Part shown: piece by piece, positions 16,048 through 23,410 of the stretch | Layout of the letters: the number at the start of each line of letters is the position of its first letter | Position numbering within the stretch: the stretch's first letter is position 1 | Source of the DNA: Mycobacterium sp. D16Q13 | GTDB taxonomy: Bacteria; Actinomycetota; Actinomycetes; Mycobacteriales; Mycobacteriaceae | NCBI RefSeq assembly: GCF_002013375.1 | Contig: NZ_MAEW01000017.1 | Coordinates: 62,001 to 126,000 of the forward strand | DNA: 64,000 nucleotides | Direction: 5' to 3' | Made by a program: the position numbers and the translations under genes | The notes under the pieces: model-generated | Told to the model about the DNA's origin: nothing | Database searches by the model: none | What the model saw: only the letters and a program-made list of their open reading frames with translations

Positions 16048-17046
16048 CTACTGACCGACAGCGTGCGGCATACGGTACTGCCGCGGCTCGTCGTAGTAAT
16101 CCAGGTGCTCGAAAACCGGGTCCTCGTCGTCGATTTCGAGGACGGCCGCTCCGGGACGGCGCAGGCGCTGCGGCACCACATCGAGCTCGCGGTCCCCCAC
16201 GTTCTCCACGCCGACCACCCGCGCACGCTGGTAGCGCGCCGCACGGCGACGGCGCAGCTGCTCCTCGATGCGAGTCTGACGACGCAGATAGCCCAGGTAG
16301 AGCACCGCCATCACGGCCAGCGCGCCGCACGCCCACCACGCGGTGCTGGTTGCCGTCGCGGCCACCACACCGGCGATCGTCATCGCCGCGACCAGACCGA
16401 TCAGCACACGCTTACGGAAGGCGAACTTGCGCGCGTTCTCCTTGGCCATGACGTCGGGGTCAAACCGGCGGCGACGCGATGAGCTGTACATGGGGGGCGC
16501 CTGGTGGCGTTCGCGTGTCGGCTCGGCGGGAATGGCCAGACCCGAGGTGTCGTCGACATACTCGTAGGTGCCCGAATCGGTTTCGGCGACCGGTGCCTCT
16601 TCCAGATCCTCGAGGTCATCAGACAGTGCGGCCTCGCCGACCGGCAAGGCGATCGCATCTTCATCTACGACATCGACGTCAACGGGGTCGTCGCTCTCGA
16701 TCTTCTCTGGACGAACCTTGCGCACGGCCATGGCCTTGACGGCCCGCGCGGCGTCCTTGTCTTCCTCGGTGGGCGCACTCGCGATCACTCCGGTCGAGTC
16801 TTCGTCGTCCTCATCCTCGAGTTCGTCGATGTCCTCACGACGGAAATCCGGGTCGCTGCGGTGACCGGCGGCGGGGCCGGTGCGGCGCAATAGCTTGGCG
16901 GCCTTTCCGTTGAGTACCCGTGTCGCCAGGGCGACGTCACTGGTGCGCTTCACCACGTCGCGCTTGTTGATCAGCATCGGCACCAGGACAAACAGCCACA
17001 GAACGACCAGTCCGATCCACAACACCGATTGGGGGATGCTCGGCAT
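16048..17046 (-). CDS. glpR: Divisome membrane protein SepX/GlpR
   Basis: A 332-residue membrane protein with the layout of the actinobacterial SepX/GlpR family. It has an N-terminal helix (VLWIGLVVLWLFVLVPMLI), then about 170 residues of acidic, low-complexity cytosolic linker (ELEDEDDEDS, DDLEDLEEAP), then a helical hairpin (LIGLVAAMTIAGVVAATA and WWACGALAVMAVLYLGYL), and a basic RRQTRIEEQLRRRR tail. In Corynebacterium glutamicum GlpR is the membrane receptor for the gephyrin-like protein Glp, which binds FtsZ; SepX acts in Streptomyces division. Here the gene lies downstream of glp and rimJ but is separated from them by a gene on the opposite strand, so it must have its own promoter. Confidence 0.85.
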   Translation of the reverse strand: MPSIPQSVLWIGLVVLWLFVLVPMLINKRDVVKRTSDVALATRVLNGKAAKLLRRTGPAAGHRSDPDFRREDIDELEDEDDEDSTGVIASAPTEEDKDAARAVKAMAVRKVRPEKIESDDPVDVDVVDEDAIALPVGEAALSDDLEDLEEAPVAETDSGTYEYVDDTSGLAIPAEPTRERHQAPPMYSSSRRRRFDPDVMAKENARKFAFRKRVLIGLVAAMTIAGVVAATATSTAWWACGALAVMAVLYLGYLRRQTRIEEQLRRRRAARYQRARVVGVENVGDRELDVVPQRLRRPGAAVLEIDDEDPVFEHLDYYDEPRQYRMPHAVGQ

Positions 17047-17223
17047 CTCGGCCTGCTCCTTTCTGCGCGCGTCAGGTGTGCCTTGCGCCTAAGCCTCAGG
17101 TCAAGGCTAGGTTGGCGATCTGCGCACGCTATGAGGCGCGCCGATACCAATTACACACCTGTAATTCTACAGGGGCAAGCATCACAGGCCCCAATAGTCA
17201 CATCTGTCTCACAAATATCCGGC

Positions 17224-17278
17224 GGGCCTGCGCCTCATGACGGCTTTTCCCCCGAAAGCGTCGTAAGACGCAGACTCG
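17224..17278 (+). repeat. 55-bp direct repeat, left copy (R1)
   Basis: Matches the right copy at 18168-18222 at 50 of 55 positions, and identically over the last 34 bases. All five differences are transitions and fall in the left part. The repeat is a degenerate hairpin with arms around the loop TTTTCCCCCGAAAG. It lies 39 bases before the DUF559 gene start. Confidence 0.9.
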
Positions 17279-17316
17279 CTACGGGGGTGTCGGGGCGCGG
17301 TGGGACGCTGCGCGCC

Positions 17317-18210
17317 ATGGGGGATATTCCGTGGCCATTCCGCTCAGCCGACGTACTCGCATCCGGTGCAATCTCCGAACGCCGGATGCGCCGGTTGTAT
17401 CGGCAGCTGTACCCCGGCGTATTCGTGCCAAGAGATGCGCAGCTCTCGGCGACCGAACGAGCCGTCGCGGCCTGGTACTGGTCGCGACGGCAGGGCGTTG
17501 TCGCCGGACTGTCAGCATCCGCACTACACGGTGCGAAATGGATAGACGGCGATCGGCCAGCTGAACTCGTGTTTGACAACTACCGGACACCGTCCGGATT
17601 AACAGTCCACCAGGATTCGTTACTCGCCAACGAAATCACCGAGGTCCAGGGCATGAATGCCACGACACCCGCGCGTACGGCGTTCGACCTCGGGCGGCGG
17701 CTGCCCCTCGGCCACGCCGTGGAGAGAATCGATGCCCTGATGAACGCGACCGGCCTGACGACCCCCGAGGTTCACGCGGTGCTGGCCGGCCATCCTGGCG
17801 TCCGCGGCGTCGTACGCCTACGCGAAGTGCTTGAACTCGTCGACGCAGGAGCCGAGTCACCACAAGAAACCCGCACTCGCCTGCTCCTGGTCCGCAGCGG
17901 ATTCCCTAAACCTCAAACGCAGATACGAGTGCTCGACAGATTCGGTGACTTCGTCGCACGCGTGGACATGGGGTGGGAAGACGCGAAAGTAGGAATCGAG
18001 TTCGACGGCGCGCAGCATTGGACGGACCCACGTCAACGTTCCCGGGACATCGACCGTGCCGCAGCACTCACGGATGAAGGCTGGACGATCATCCGGGTCA
18101 CGTCAGAACTGCTTCGGCACCGCCCCGGCACGATCGTCAGCCGCGTCGACGAAGCACTTCAGATGGCGAGTCTGCGTCTCACGACGGTTTTTCCCCCGAA
18201 AGCGTCGTAA
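17317..18210 (+). CDS. DUF559-domain protein with AbiEi-like N-terminal helix-turn-helix, repeat-flanked
   Basis: A 297-residue protein. The N-terminal part (ADVLASGAISERRMRRLYRQ, then LYPGVFVPRD) resembles the AbiEi antitoxin-type winged helix that precedes many actinobacterial DUF559 domains. The C-terminal part is a Vsr/PD-(D/E)xK-like nuclease fold: PKPQTQIRVLDRFGDFVARVD, VGIEFDGAQHW with the acidic E-x-D, and DEGWTIIRVTSELL. Its last 14 codons, stop included, lie inside the right 55-bp repeat. The ATG at 17317 is preceded by a weak site, but upstream in-frame residues are not family-like. It sits between rimJ and glpR, which are neighbours in M. tuberculosis, and reads against both, so insertion is likely. 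Nuclease activity is an inference. Confidence 0.8.
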   Translation: MGDIPWPFRSADVLASGAISERRMRRLYRQLYPGVFVPRDAQLSATERAVAAWYWSRRQGVVAGLSASALHGAKWIDGDRPAELVFDNYRTPSGLTVHQDSLLANEITEVQGMNATTPARTAFDLGRRLPLGHAVERIDALMNATGLTTPEVHAVLAGHPGVRGVVRLREVLELVDAGAESPQETRTRLLLVRSGFPKPQTQIRVLDRFGDFVARVDMGWEDAKVGIEFDGAQHWTDPRQRSRDIDRAAALTDEGWTIIRVTSELLRHRPGTIVSRVDEALQMASLRLTTVFPPKAS

Positions 18211-18222
18211 GACGCAGACTCG
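18168..18222 (+). repeat. 55-bp direct repeat, right copy (R2), near-perfect hairpin
   Basis: Arms GAGTCTGCGTCTCACGACG and its complement (one mismatch in 19) enclose a 17-base loop. It overlaps the 3' end and stop codon of the DUF559 gene and ends 13 bases before the rimJ stop, so it could also act as a terminator between the convergent genes. Confidence 0.92.
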
Positions 18223-18234
18223 GCAAGAACGAGC

Positions 18235-18888
18235 TCAGACCCAAGCGGCGTTTCCGGAACGCACCAGCATCGCGGCCACCGAACCTCGCACCTCTTCGAC
18301 CGTCATCGCCACCAAAAGGTGATCGCGCCAGGCGCCATCAACGTCGAGGTACCGCTTGAGCAGCCCCTCCTCACGAAAGCCGACCTTCGACAACACCGCA
18401 CGGCTGGCCCCGTTCTCGGGCCGCACCGTTGCCTCCACCCGGTGCAGGGTGACGGGCCCGAAACAGTGATCGAGCCCCAGCGCGAGTGCCGCAGTCGCCA
18501 CCCCTTGCCGGGTCACCGTGCTGACTACCCAGTACCCGATCCACGCCGAACGCAGCGCGCCGTGCGCGATGTTGCCGATCGTCAGCTGCCCGACGAAATT
18601 CCCGTTCAGCTCGATCGCGCACGGAATCATCCGCCCCTTGCGGGCCTCGGCCCGCAGACCCGAACACAGCGCGGGCCACGACGACACACCGTGGCGCGCC
18701 ATCCAATCGACCTCGGAAGACGGTTCCCACGGCTGCAGATGGGTCTGGTCGGCCAGCCGTGCCCGGCTCCACGCCATCCCATCCCGCAACCGGATGGGCC
18801 GCACCGACACCACTCCTGCGGGCACACGCAGTTTCCCGAGCGGCATCGGCCAGCCGGGGTGCGCACTCTCTTGACGCCAGACGCTCAT
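18235..18888 (-). CDS. rimJ: RimJ-type ribosomal-protein-alanine N-acetyltransferase (GNAT)
   Basis: A 217-residue GNAT protein of the RimJ/RimL type, which acetylates N-termini of ribosomal proteins. Visible blocks are RPIRLRDGMAWSRARLADQTHLQPWEP at the start, the FVGQLTIGNIAHGALRSAWIGYWV strand pair, the acetyl-CoA loop TRQGVATAALALGLDHCF, and VEATVRPENGASRAVLSKVGFREEG. The conserved glp-rimJ neighbourhood suggests a shared operon starting at galU, with 28 bases between glp and rimJ. Actual target protein unknown. Confidence 0.9.
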   Translation of the reverse strand: MSVWRQESAHPGWPMPLGKLRVPAGVVSVRPIRLRDGMAWSRARLADQTHLQPWEPSSEVDWMARHGVSSWPALCSGLRAEARKGRMIPCAIELNGNFVGQLTIGNIAHGALRSAWIGYWVVSTVTRQGVATAALALGLDHCFGPVTLHRVEATVRPENGASRAVLSKVGFREEGLLKRYLDVDGAWRDHLLVAMTVEEVRGSVAAMLVRSGNAAWV

Positions 18889-18916
18889 GCGGGCTCCTGG
18901 TCTTCGCTCCAGACGC

Positions 18917-20224
18917 TCATCCGCGCTGTGCCAGGAACGCGACCTCGACGATCTCCCCGGTACGAACCTGTTCCACGTCGGCGGGCACGATCACGAGGCA
19001 ATTCGCCTCCGCGAGCGTCGCGAGAAGGTGCGAGGACGCGCCCGGCGCTCCCAGAATCTGCACCAGATACTCTCCGGTGTCCTGGTCCCGCATCAGCTGA
19101 CCACGCAGAAAACCCTTGCGGCCAGCGATAGAGGTAATAGGAGACACGGTGCGCGCCCGCACAATTCGGCGCTGCGCGTGCCGGCGCCCCAGGGCCAGCC
19201 GGATCAGCGGACGCACCATCACCTCGAAGACCACCAGGGCACCGACCGGGTTCGCGGGCAGCAGGAAGGTGGGCACCGCATCGCGGCCCAGCTGACCGAA
19301 GCCCTGCACCGAACCCGGATGCATGGCGACACGCCCCACCTCCATATCGCCCAGCGCCGAAAGCGCCTCGCGAATCCCCTCGGCAGCGGCACCGCCGACA
19401 GCCCCAGAAACCACGACAACCTCTGCCCGGTTCAGCTGTCCTTCGAGCACTTCCCGAAACGCGGCGGGGTCCGCGCTGGCAATGCCCACCCGGTTCACAT
19501 CGGCGCCCGCATCGCGGGCCGCGGCAGCCAGCGCATAGGAGTTCACGTCGTACACCTGACCATTCCCCGGCGTGCGGTCGACGTCGACAAGCTCGCCACC
19601 CACACTGATCACCGACAGCCGAGGTCTCGGATGCACCAGCACGCGATCACGTCCCACCGCGGCCAGCAGCCCCACCTGGGCCGCGCCGATGATCGTGCCC
19701 GCCCGCACGGCGACATCACCGGGTTGCACATCATCACCGGTGCGCCGCACATAGTCACCCGAACGCACCGCGCGCAGCACCTTGACCCGCGACTCGCCGC
19801 CCTCGGACCAGCGCAACGGCAGCACCGCATCCGCCAAGGTCGGCATCGGCGCACCGGTCTGCACGCGTACCGCCTGACGGGGTTGCAGCCGGGTGGGCGT
19901 GCGCTCCCCCACCCGCACCGTGCCGACAACAGGTAGCTCGACCGTTCCGATCTCGCCGCTGGATTCTTCTAGGTCGTCTTCGTCGTCTGGATCGCCGCCC
20001 TCACCCGGGCTGATCACGCGCACCACACCACCGGCGGCCTGCACATCGACGCTGCGTACGGCATATCCGTCGATGGCCGCCTGGTCGAATCCGGGCAATG
20101 GCCGAACGGTCACCACTTCCTCGGCGCACAACAAACCCTGGGCCTCGGCGATCGCCACCCGAACCGGGCGCGGCGCGACCGCAGCCGCCGTCACTTTGGC
20201 CTGCTGCTCCTCGACCGAACGCAC
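18917..20224 (-). CDS. glp: Gephyrin/MoeA-like divisome protein Glp
   Basis: A 435-residue MoeA-fold protein, annotated moeA1 in M. tuberculosis. It starts with VRSVEEQQAKV and has the MoeA N-terminal block AIAEAQGLLCAEEV, the PGFDQAAIDGYAVRS motif and a terminal beta domain. Enzymatic MoeA motifs are altered: the usual SGGxSxGxxD/K loop reads VSGAVGGAAAEG, and LPGNPVS reads LPANPVG. An acidic insert (DPDDEDDLEESSGE) follows. Such degenerate actinobacterial forms are the Glp proteins, which bind FtsZ and the membrane receptor GlpR and coordinate septation and polar growth. GTG at 20224 follows AAAGG and starts 12 bases after galU. A role in molybdenum cofactor synthesis cannot be excluded. 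Confidence 0.85.
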   Translation of the reverse strand: MRSVEEQQAKVTAAAVAPRPVRVAIAEAQGLLCAEEVVTVRPLPGFDQAAIDGYAVRSVDVQAAGGVVRVISPGEGGDPDDEDDLEESSGEIGTVELPVVGTVRVGERTPTRLQPRQAVRVQTGAPMPTLADAVLPLRWSEGGESRVKVLRAVRSGDYVRRTGDDVQPGDVAVRAGTIIGAAQVGLLAAVGRDRVLVHPRPRLSVISVGGELVDVDRTPGNGQVYDVNSYALAAAARDAGADVNRVGIASADPAAFREVLEGQLNRAEVVVVSGAVGGAAAEGIREALSALGDMEVGRVAMHPGSVQGFGQLGRDAVPTFLLPANPVGALVVFEVMVRPLIRLALGRRHAQRRIVRARTVSPITSIAGRKGFLRGQLMRDQDTGEYLVQILGAPGASSHLLATLAEANCLVIVPADVEQVRTGEIVEVAFLAQRG

Positions 20225-20235
20225 TGGTGCCTTTC

Positions 20236-21171
20236 TTACTCCGAATCCGGCAGCGTGGTCGGTCCCAGACCCAGCCGTTCGACCAGCCACTTCCGCAAGC
20301 CCGGACCGTAATCGTCGCGGTCCAACGCAAAGTCAACAGCAGCCTTGAGATAGCCGCCGGGATTTCCCAGGTCGTGTCGGGATCCGCGGTGCACAACGAC
20401 ATGCACCGGGTGTCCCTCATCGATCAACAGCGCGATGGCATCGGTGAGCTGTAGCTCGCCACCGGCACCCCGCGGGATGCGCTTGAGCGCATCGAAAATC
20501 ACCCGATCCAGCAGGTAGCGACCCGCCGCCGCGTAGTTCGACGGGGCATCCTCAACCTTCGGCTTCTCCACCATCCCCTTAACGCGCAACACATTTGGGT
20601 TGGCAGCATCAGGGACAATCTCGACGTCAAACGCTCCGTAGGAACTGATCTCCTCGGGCGGCACCTCGATGGCGCAGAGCACCGAGCCGCCACGCTTGGC
20701 CCGGACCTTGGCCATCGTCACCAACACCCCCCGCGGCCACACCAGGTCATCGGGCAGCAGCACCGCGATGGCGTCCTCGTCGTCGTCGAGAACCGGCTCC
20801 ACACAGCCCACGGCGTGGCCGAGGCCAAGCGGCTCGGCCTGAACCACCGATTGCACCTTGATCAGGCCGGGCGCCCGGCGCACCTTCTCGAGCATCGCGT
20901 GCTTCCCGCGGTCCTCGAGCGTGCCCTCAAGCACCAAGTCCTCCACGAAATGCGCGACGACGCCGTCCTTGCCCTCTGAGGTGACGATCACCAGACGCTC
21001 CGCACCGGCCTCGGCGGCCTCCTCGGCCACCAGCTCGATTCCCGGAGTGTCGACCACCGGCAGCAGTTCCTTGGGCACGGTCTTGGTCGCGGGCAGAAAC
21101 CGCGTGCCCAGACCTGCAGCGGGCACCACGGCGGTGCGCGGGATGGACACGTCAGGGGCCGTCATAGCCAC
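20236..21171 (-). CDS. galU: UTP-glucose-1-phosphate uridylyltransferase
   Basis: It makes UDP-glucose from UTP and glucose-1-phosphate for cell-wall and glycolipid precursors. The 311-residue protein has the nucleotidyltransferase signature AVVPAAGLGTRFLPATKTVPKE, then EPLGLGHAV, the metal-binding DDLVWPRG stretch, and VEKPKVEDAPSNYA, all diagnostic of bacterial GalU. GTG at 21171 and an in-frame ATG at 21165 are both possible starts. First gene of the galU-glp-rimJ transcription unit; divergent from the folate cyclo-ligase gene. Confidence 0.96.
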   Translation of the reverse strand: MAMTAPDVSIPRTAVVPAAGLGTRFLPATKTVPKELLPVVDTPGIELVAEEAAEAGAERLVIVTSEGKDGVVAHFVEDLVLEGTLEDRGKHAMLEKVRRAPGLIKVQSVVQAEPLGLGHAVGCVEPVLDDDEDAIAVLLPDDLVWPRGVLVTMAKVRAKRGGSVLCAIEVPPEEISSYGAFDVEIVPDAANPNVLRVKGMVEKPKVEDAPSNYAAAGRYLLDRVIFDALKRIPRGAGGELQLTDAIALLIDEGHPVHVVVHRGSRHDLGNPGGYLKAAVDFALDRDDYGPGLRKWLVERLGLGPTTLPDSE

Positions 21172-21281
21172 TCACCCTAACCACTGACCACGGGATTGCG
21201 CGGGCAAGGCGGTACCGTCACGGAATCGGCGATCCCCACAGCACCCCAGAGAACATCAAGAACGTCCTGCGGCAACAGATT

Positions 21282-21824
21282 GTGCAGGCACGACGGGCAA
21301 TGTCGCGTGCCGACCGCGAAATACAGAACGACGCGCTCACCGCGCATGTCGCGACGGCGGCCTCTGGGCTTTCTGTGATCGCCGCCTACTTGCCGGTGGG
21401 ATCCGAGCCCGGCTCGGTGGAGATGCTCGACGTCCTGACAACCCGCGGTGTACAGGTTTTGCTGCCGGTCGCGCGCAACGACGGAACCGGCACGCCGACG
21501 GCGCTGACCTGGGGCCAGTACCGACCGGGAGAGCTGGTTGGCGCCCCCTTCGGTCTGCGAGAACCGGCCCCGCCGCTGTTCGGTCCGGCCGCCCTTGCCG
21601 ATGCCGAGCTGGTGTTGATTCCGGCGCTCGCGGTGGACAAACGGGGCAACCGGCTGGGCCGCGGCGCCGGGTTCTACGACCGATCCTTGGGGTTCGCCGC
21701 ACCCTCGGTGGCCCTGATCTCGCCTCTGTACACCGGCGAGATACTCGATGCGATCCCAGCGGGCCCGCACGATGTGCCGGTGACTCACGCGCTGACCGCC
21801 GACGGATTCGTCACACTCAGCTGA
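21282..21824 (+). CDS. 5-formyltetrahydrofolate cyclo-ligase
   Basis: It converts 5-formyl-THF to 5,10-methenyl-THF with ATP. From the GTG at 21282 it gives 180 residues with ARRAMSRADREI at the start, YLPVGSEPGSVEML, the PLFGPAALADAELVLIPALAVD run, and the nucleotide-binding signature GNRLGRGAGFYDRSL. The family N-terminus (K-x-x-LR-x-x-x-x-x-RR) clearly extends upstream as NIKNVLRQQIVQARR, but no ATG, GTG or TTG exists in frame between 21168 and 21282. The true start may be a rare codon such as ATC at 21255. Divergent from galU, as in M. tuberculosis. Confidence 0.9.
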   Translation: MQARRAMSRADREIQNDALTAHVATAASGLSVIAAYLPVGSEPGSVEMLDVLTTRGVQVLLPVARNDGTGTPTALTWGQYRPGELVGAPFGLREPAPPLFGPAALADAELVLIPALAVDKRGNRLGRGAGFYDRSLGFAAPSVALISPLYTGEILDAIPAGPHDVPVTHALTADGFVTLS

Positions 21825-21914
21825 ATCCCCAGGTCGCTCAGTGGCGGACCTAGCACTCCAGACGGTAGAGTGCCAATGGCGTTTCATGGTTTGTCAGTTC
21901 CTGGAGGACCCCTC

Positions 21915-22241
21915 ATGCCCACCTATTCCTACGCATGTGCCGACTGTGGCGACAAGTTCGACATCGTCCAGGCGTTCACTGACGATGCGCTGACCGTGTG
22001 CCAAAAGTGCTCGGGCAAGCTGCGCAAGCTGTTCAACTCGGTGGGCATCGTGTTCAAGGGCAGCGGCTTCTACCGCACCGACAGCCGCTCGGGCAGCGTG
22101 GACGCCGCCTCGAAGAGTGATTCCGGCGCCAAGAGCGAATCCAAGTCCTCGTCGTCCGAGACCTCGGCGAGCAGCTCGTCGTCGACGTCGAGCTCCTCCA
22201 GCTCGACGTCCACCGCCACCGCGTCCGCCGCCGCCAGCTGA
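21915..22241 (+). CDS. FmdB-family zinc-ribbon protein
   Basis: A 108-residue protein. Its N-terminal 55 residues form an FmdB-type zinc ribbon with paired CxxC knuckles, YACADCGDKF and VCQKCSGKLRK. The remaining half is an extreme serine-rich tail (SSSSETSASSSSS), low-complexity and probably disordered. The ATG at 21915 follows GGAGG at good spacing. FmdB proteins are presumed transcription or translation-linked factors; the role in mycobacteria is unknown. Same strand and order as in M. tuberculosis downstream of the cyclo-ligase. Confidence 0.9.
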   Translation: MPTYSYACADCGDKFDIVQAFTDDALTVCQKCSGKLRKLFNSVGIVFKGSGFYRTDSRSGSVDAASKSDSGAKSESKSSSSETSASSSSSTSSSSSSTSTATASAAAS

Positions 22242-22304
22242 CGAGTTATCCACAGCGGCGTATTGCCTGCTGACGCGGGGACACGTGTCGTCCTAGCGTG
22301 AGGC

Positions 22305-22979
22305 ATGGCTCGTTCGCCCCTCGATCCCACTGTGCTGCAGCGCGTATCGACAGCGCTTCGCCCTGATTGGGCACGAACGGCACTAGCCCGGCGGGTCATC
22401 GCTGCGATCTTGGTGCTGTTCGCGGCGGTCTTGGCATTCCGCCCGGACCCCGCCAACGATCGCACCGACGTGGTCGTAGCCGTCCATGACCTCCCGCCCG
22501 GCACGATCCTGACCGGCGACGATGTCCGACTGGAAAAGCGTTCCACGACAATTCTTCCCGACGGCGCACGCACCATGACGGGAACCGTCGTGGGAGCGAC
22601 GGTGGCCGGGCCGGTTCGTCGCGGAGAAATGCTGACCGATCTACGGGTGTTGGGCCCGCGACTGGCCGAGTCAGCAGCCGGCAGGGACGCGCGCATCGTC
22701 CCGGTACCACTGGGCGACGCCGCGACCCTCGACATGATCCGCGCCGGAGACATCGTCGACATCCTCACCGTTGCCGACCACGAACCGGGCGCACCAGATG
22801 CCACGGCACCCGAGCCCGCCGTGCTGGCCACGGGTGCCGTGGTCGTGTTGGTGTCGCCGAAACCCGTCACCAAAGGCGTTGGGACGCAGCGGGTGGTAAT
22901 GGTCGCATTGCCGCCGCAGCAGGCAAATCGCGTCGCCGCAATCGCGTTAGTGCAGGCGGTAACGCTGACCTTGCGTTAG
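22305..22979 (+). CDS. SAF-domain (CpaB/FlgA-like) membrane-anchored protein
   Basis: A 224-residue protein with a single N-terminal membrane helix (VIAAILVLFAAVLAFRP) and an extracytoplasmic SAF domain: VVVAVHDLPPGTILTGDDVRLEKR, then GTVVGATVAGPVRRGEMLTDLRV. The remaining part resembles the RcpC/CpaB domain (IVPVPLGDAATLDMIRAGDIVDILTV). CpaB proteins belong to Flp pilus machines, but no other pilus gene is present here and the mycobacterial role is unknown. mscL starts 9 bases downstream, so the two are likely cotranscribed. Confidence 0.85.
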   Translation: MARSPLDPTVLQRVSTALRPDWARTALARRVIAAILVLFAAVLAFRPDPANDRTDVVVAVHDLPPGTILTGDDVRLEKRSTTILPDGARTMTGTVVGATVAGPVRRGEMLTDLRVLGPRLAESAAGRDARIVPVPLGDAATLDMIRAGDIVDILTVADHEPGAPDATAPEPAVLATGAVVVLVSPKPVTKGVGTQRVVMVALPPQQANRVAAIALVQAVTLTLR

Positions 22980-22988
22980 TGTCAGACC

Positions 22989-23384
22989 ATGCTCAAGGGA
23001 TTCAGAGATTTTCTGCTGCGCGGCAACGTCATTGACCTCGCGGTCGCCGTGGTCATCGGCGCGGCGTTCACCGCACTGGTCACCAAGTTCAGCGACGCCG
23101 TCATTCAGCCATTGATCAATCGCATAGGCACCGGGCCCGATTCGGATCACCCTGCGCTCAGAGTCAGCATCGGCGGCGGACAGTACCTGGACTTCAATGT
23201 CTTGGTCACCGCCACGATCAACTTCATCCTGATCGCGGCGGTCGTCTACTTCCTGGTGGTTTTGCCGTACAACACGCTCAAGAGCCGCCTGGCCAAGTCC
23301 GGTGAGGACCCTGCCGCGGCGACCGAAGCAGAGCTACTCGTCGAGATTCGCGACCTGCTGGCCGAGCAGAAGAAGGCGTCCTAG
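22989..23384 (+). CDS. mscL: Large-conductance mechanosensitive channel
   Basis: MscL opens under membrane tension to release solutes during hypo-osmotic shock. The 131-residue product has the family's amphipathic start MLKGFRDFLLRGNVIDLAVAVVIGAAFTALV, containing the first pore helix with glycines. The periplasmic loop follows, then the second helix (INFILIAAVVYFLVVLPYN), and a cytoplasmic helix bundle ending in ETEA-type LLVEIRDLLAEQ. Full length for the family. Confidence 0.97.
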   Translation: MLKGFRDFLLRGNVIDLAVAVVIGAAFTALVTKFSDAVIQPLINRIGTGPDSDHPALRVSIGGGQYLDFNVLVTATINFILIAAVVYFLVVLPYNTLKSRLAKSGEDPAAATEAELLVEIRDLLAEQKKAS

Positions 23385-23392
23385 CCCTTCTG

Positions 23393-23406
23393 CCCGGCCC
23401 GCCGGG
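23393..23406. terminator. Short hairpin between convergent mscL and porin genes
   Basis: CCCGGC-CC-GCCGGG lies in the 26-base gap between the two stop codons. No U tract follows, so terminator function is tentative. Confidence 0.4.
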
Positions 23407-23410
23407 TCAG

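Noticed and set aside
17029..17316. N-terminal extension of the DUF559 protein back to 17029
   Set aside because: The added residues translate the glpR promoter region and the left repeat and show no family features; ATG 17317 begins the recognisable domain.
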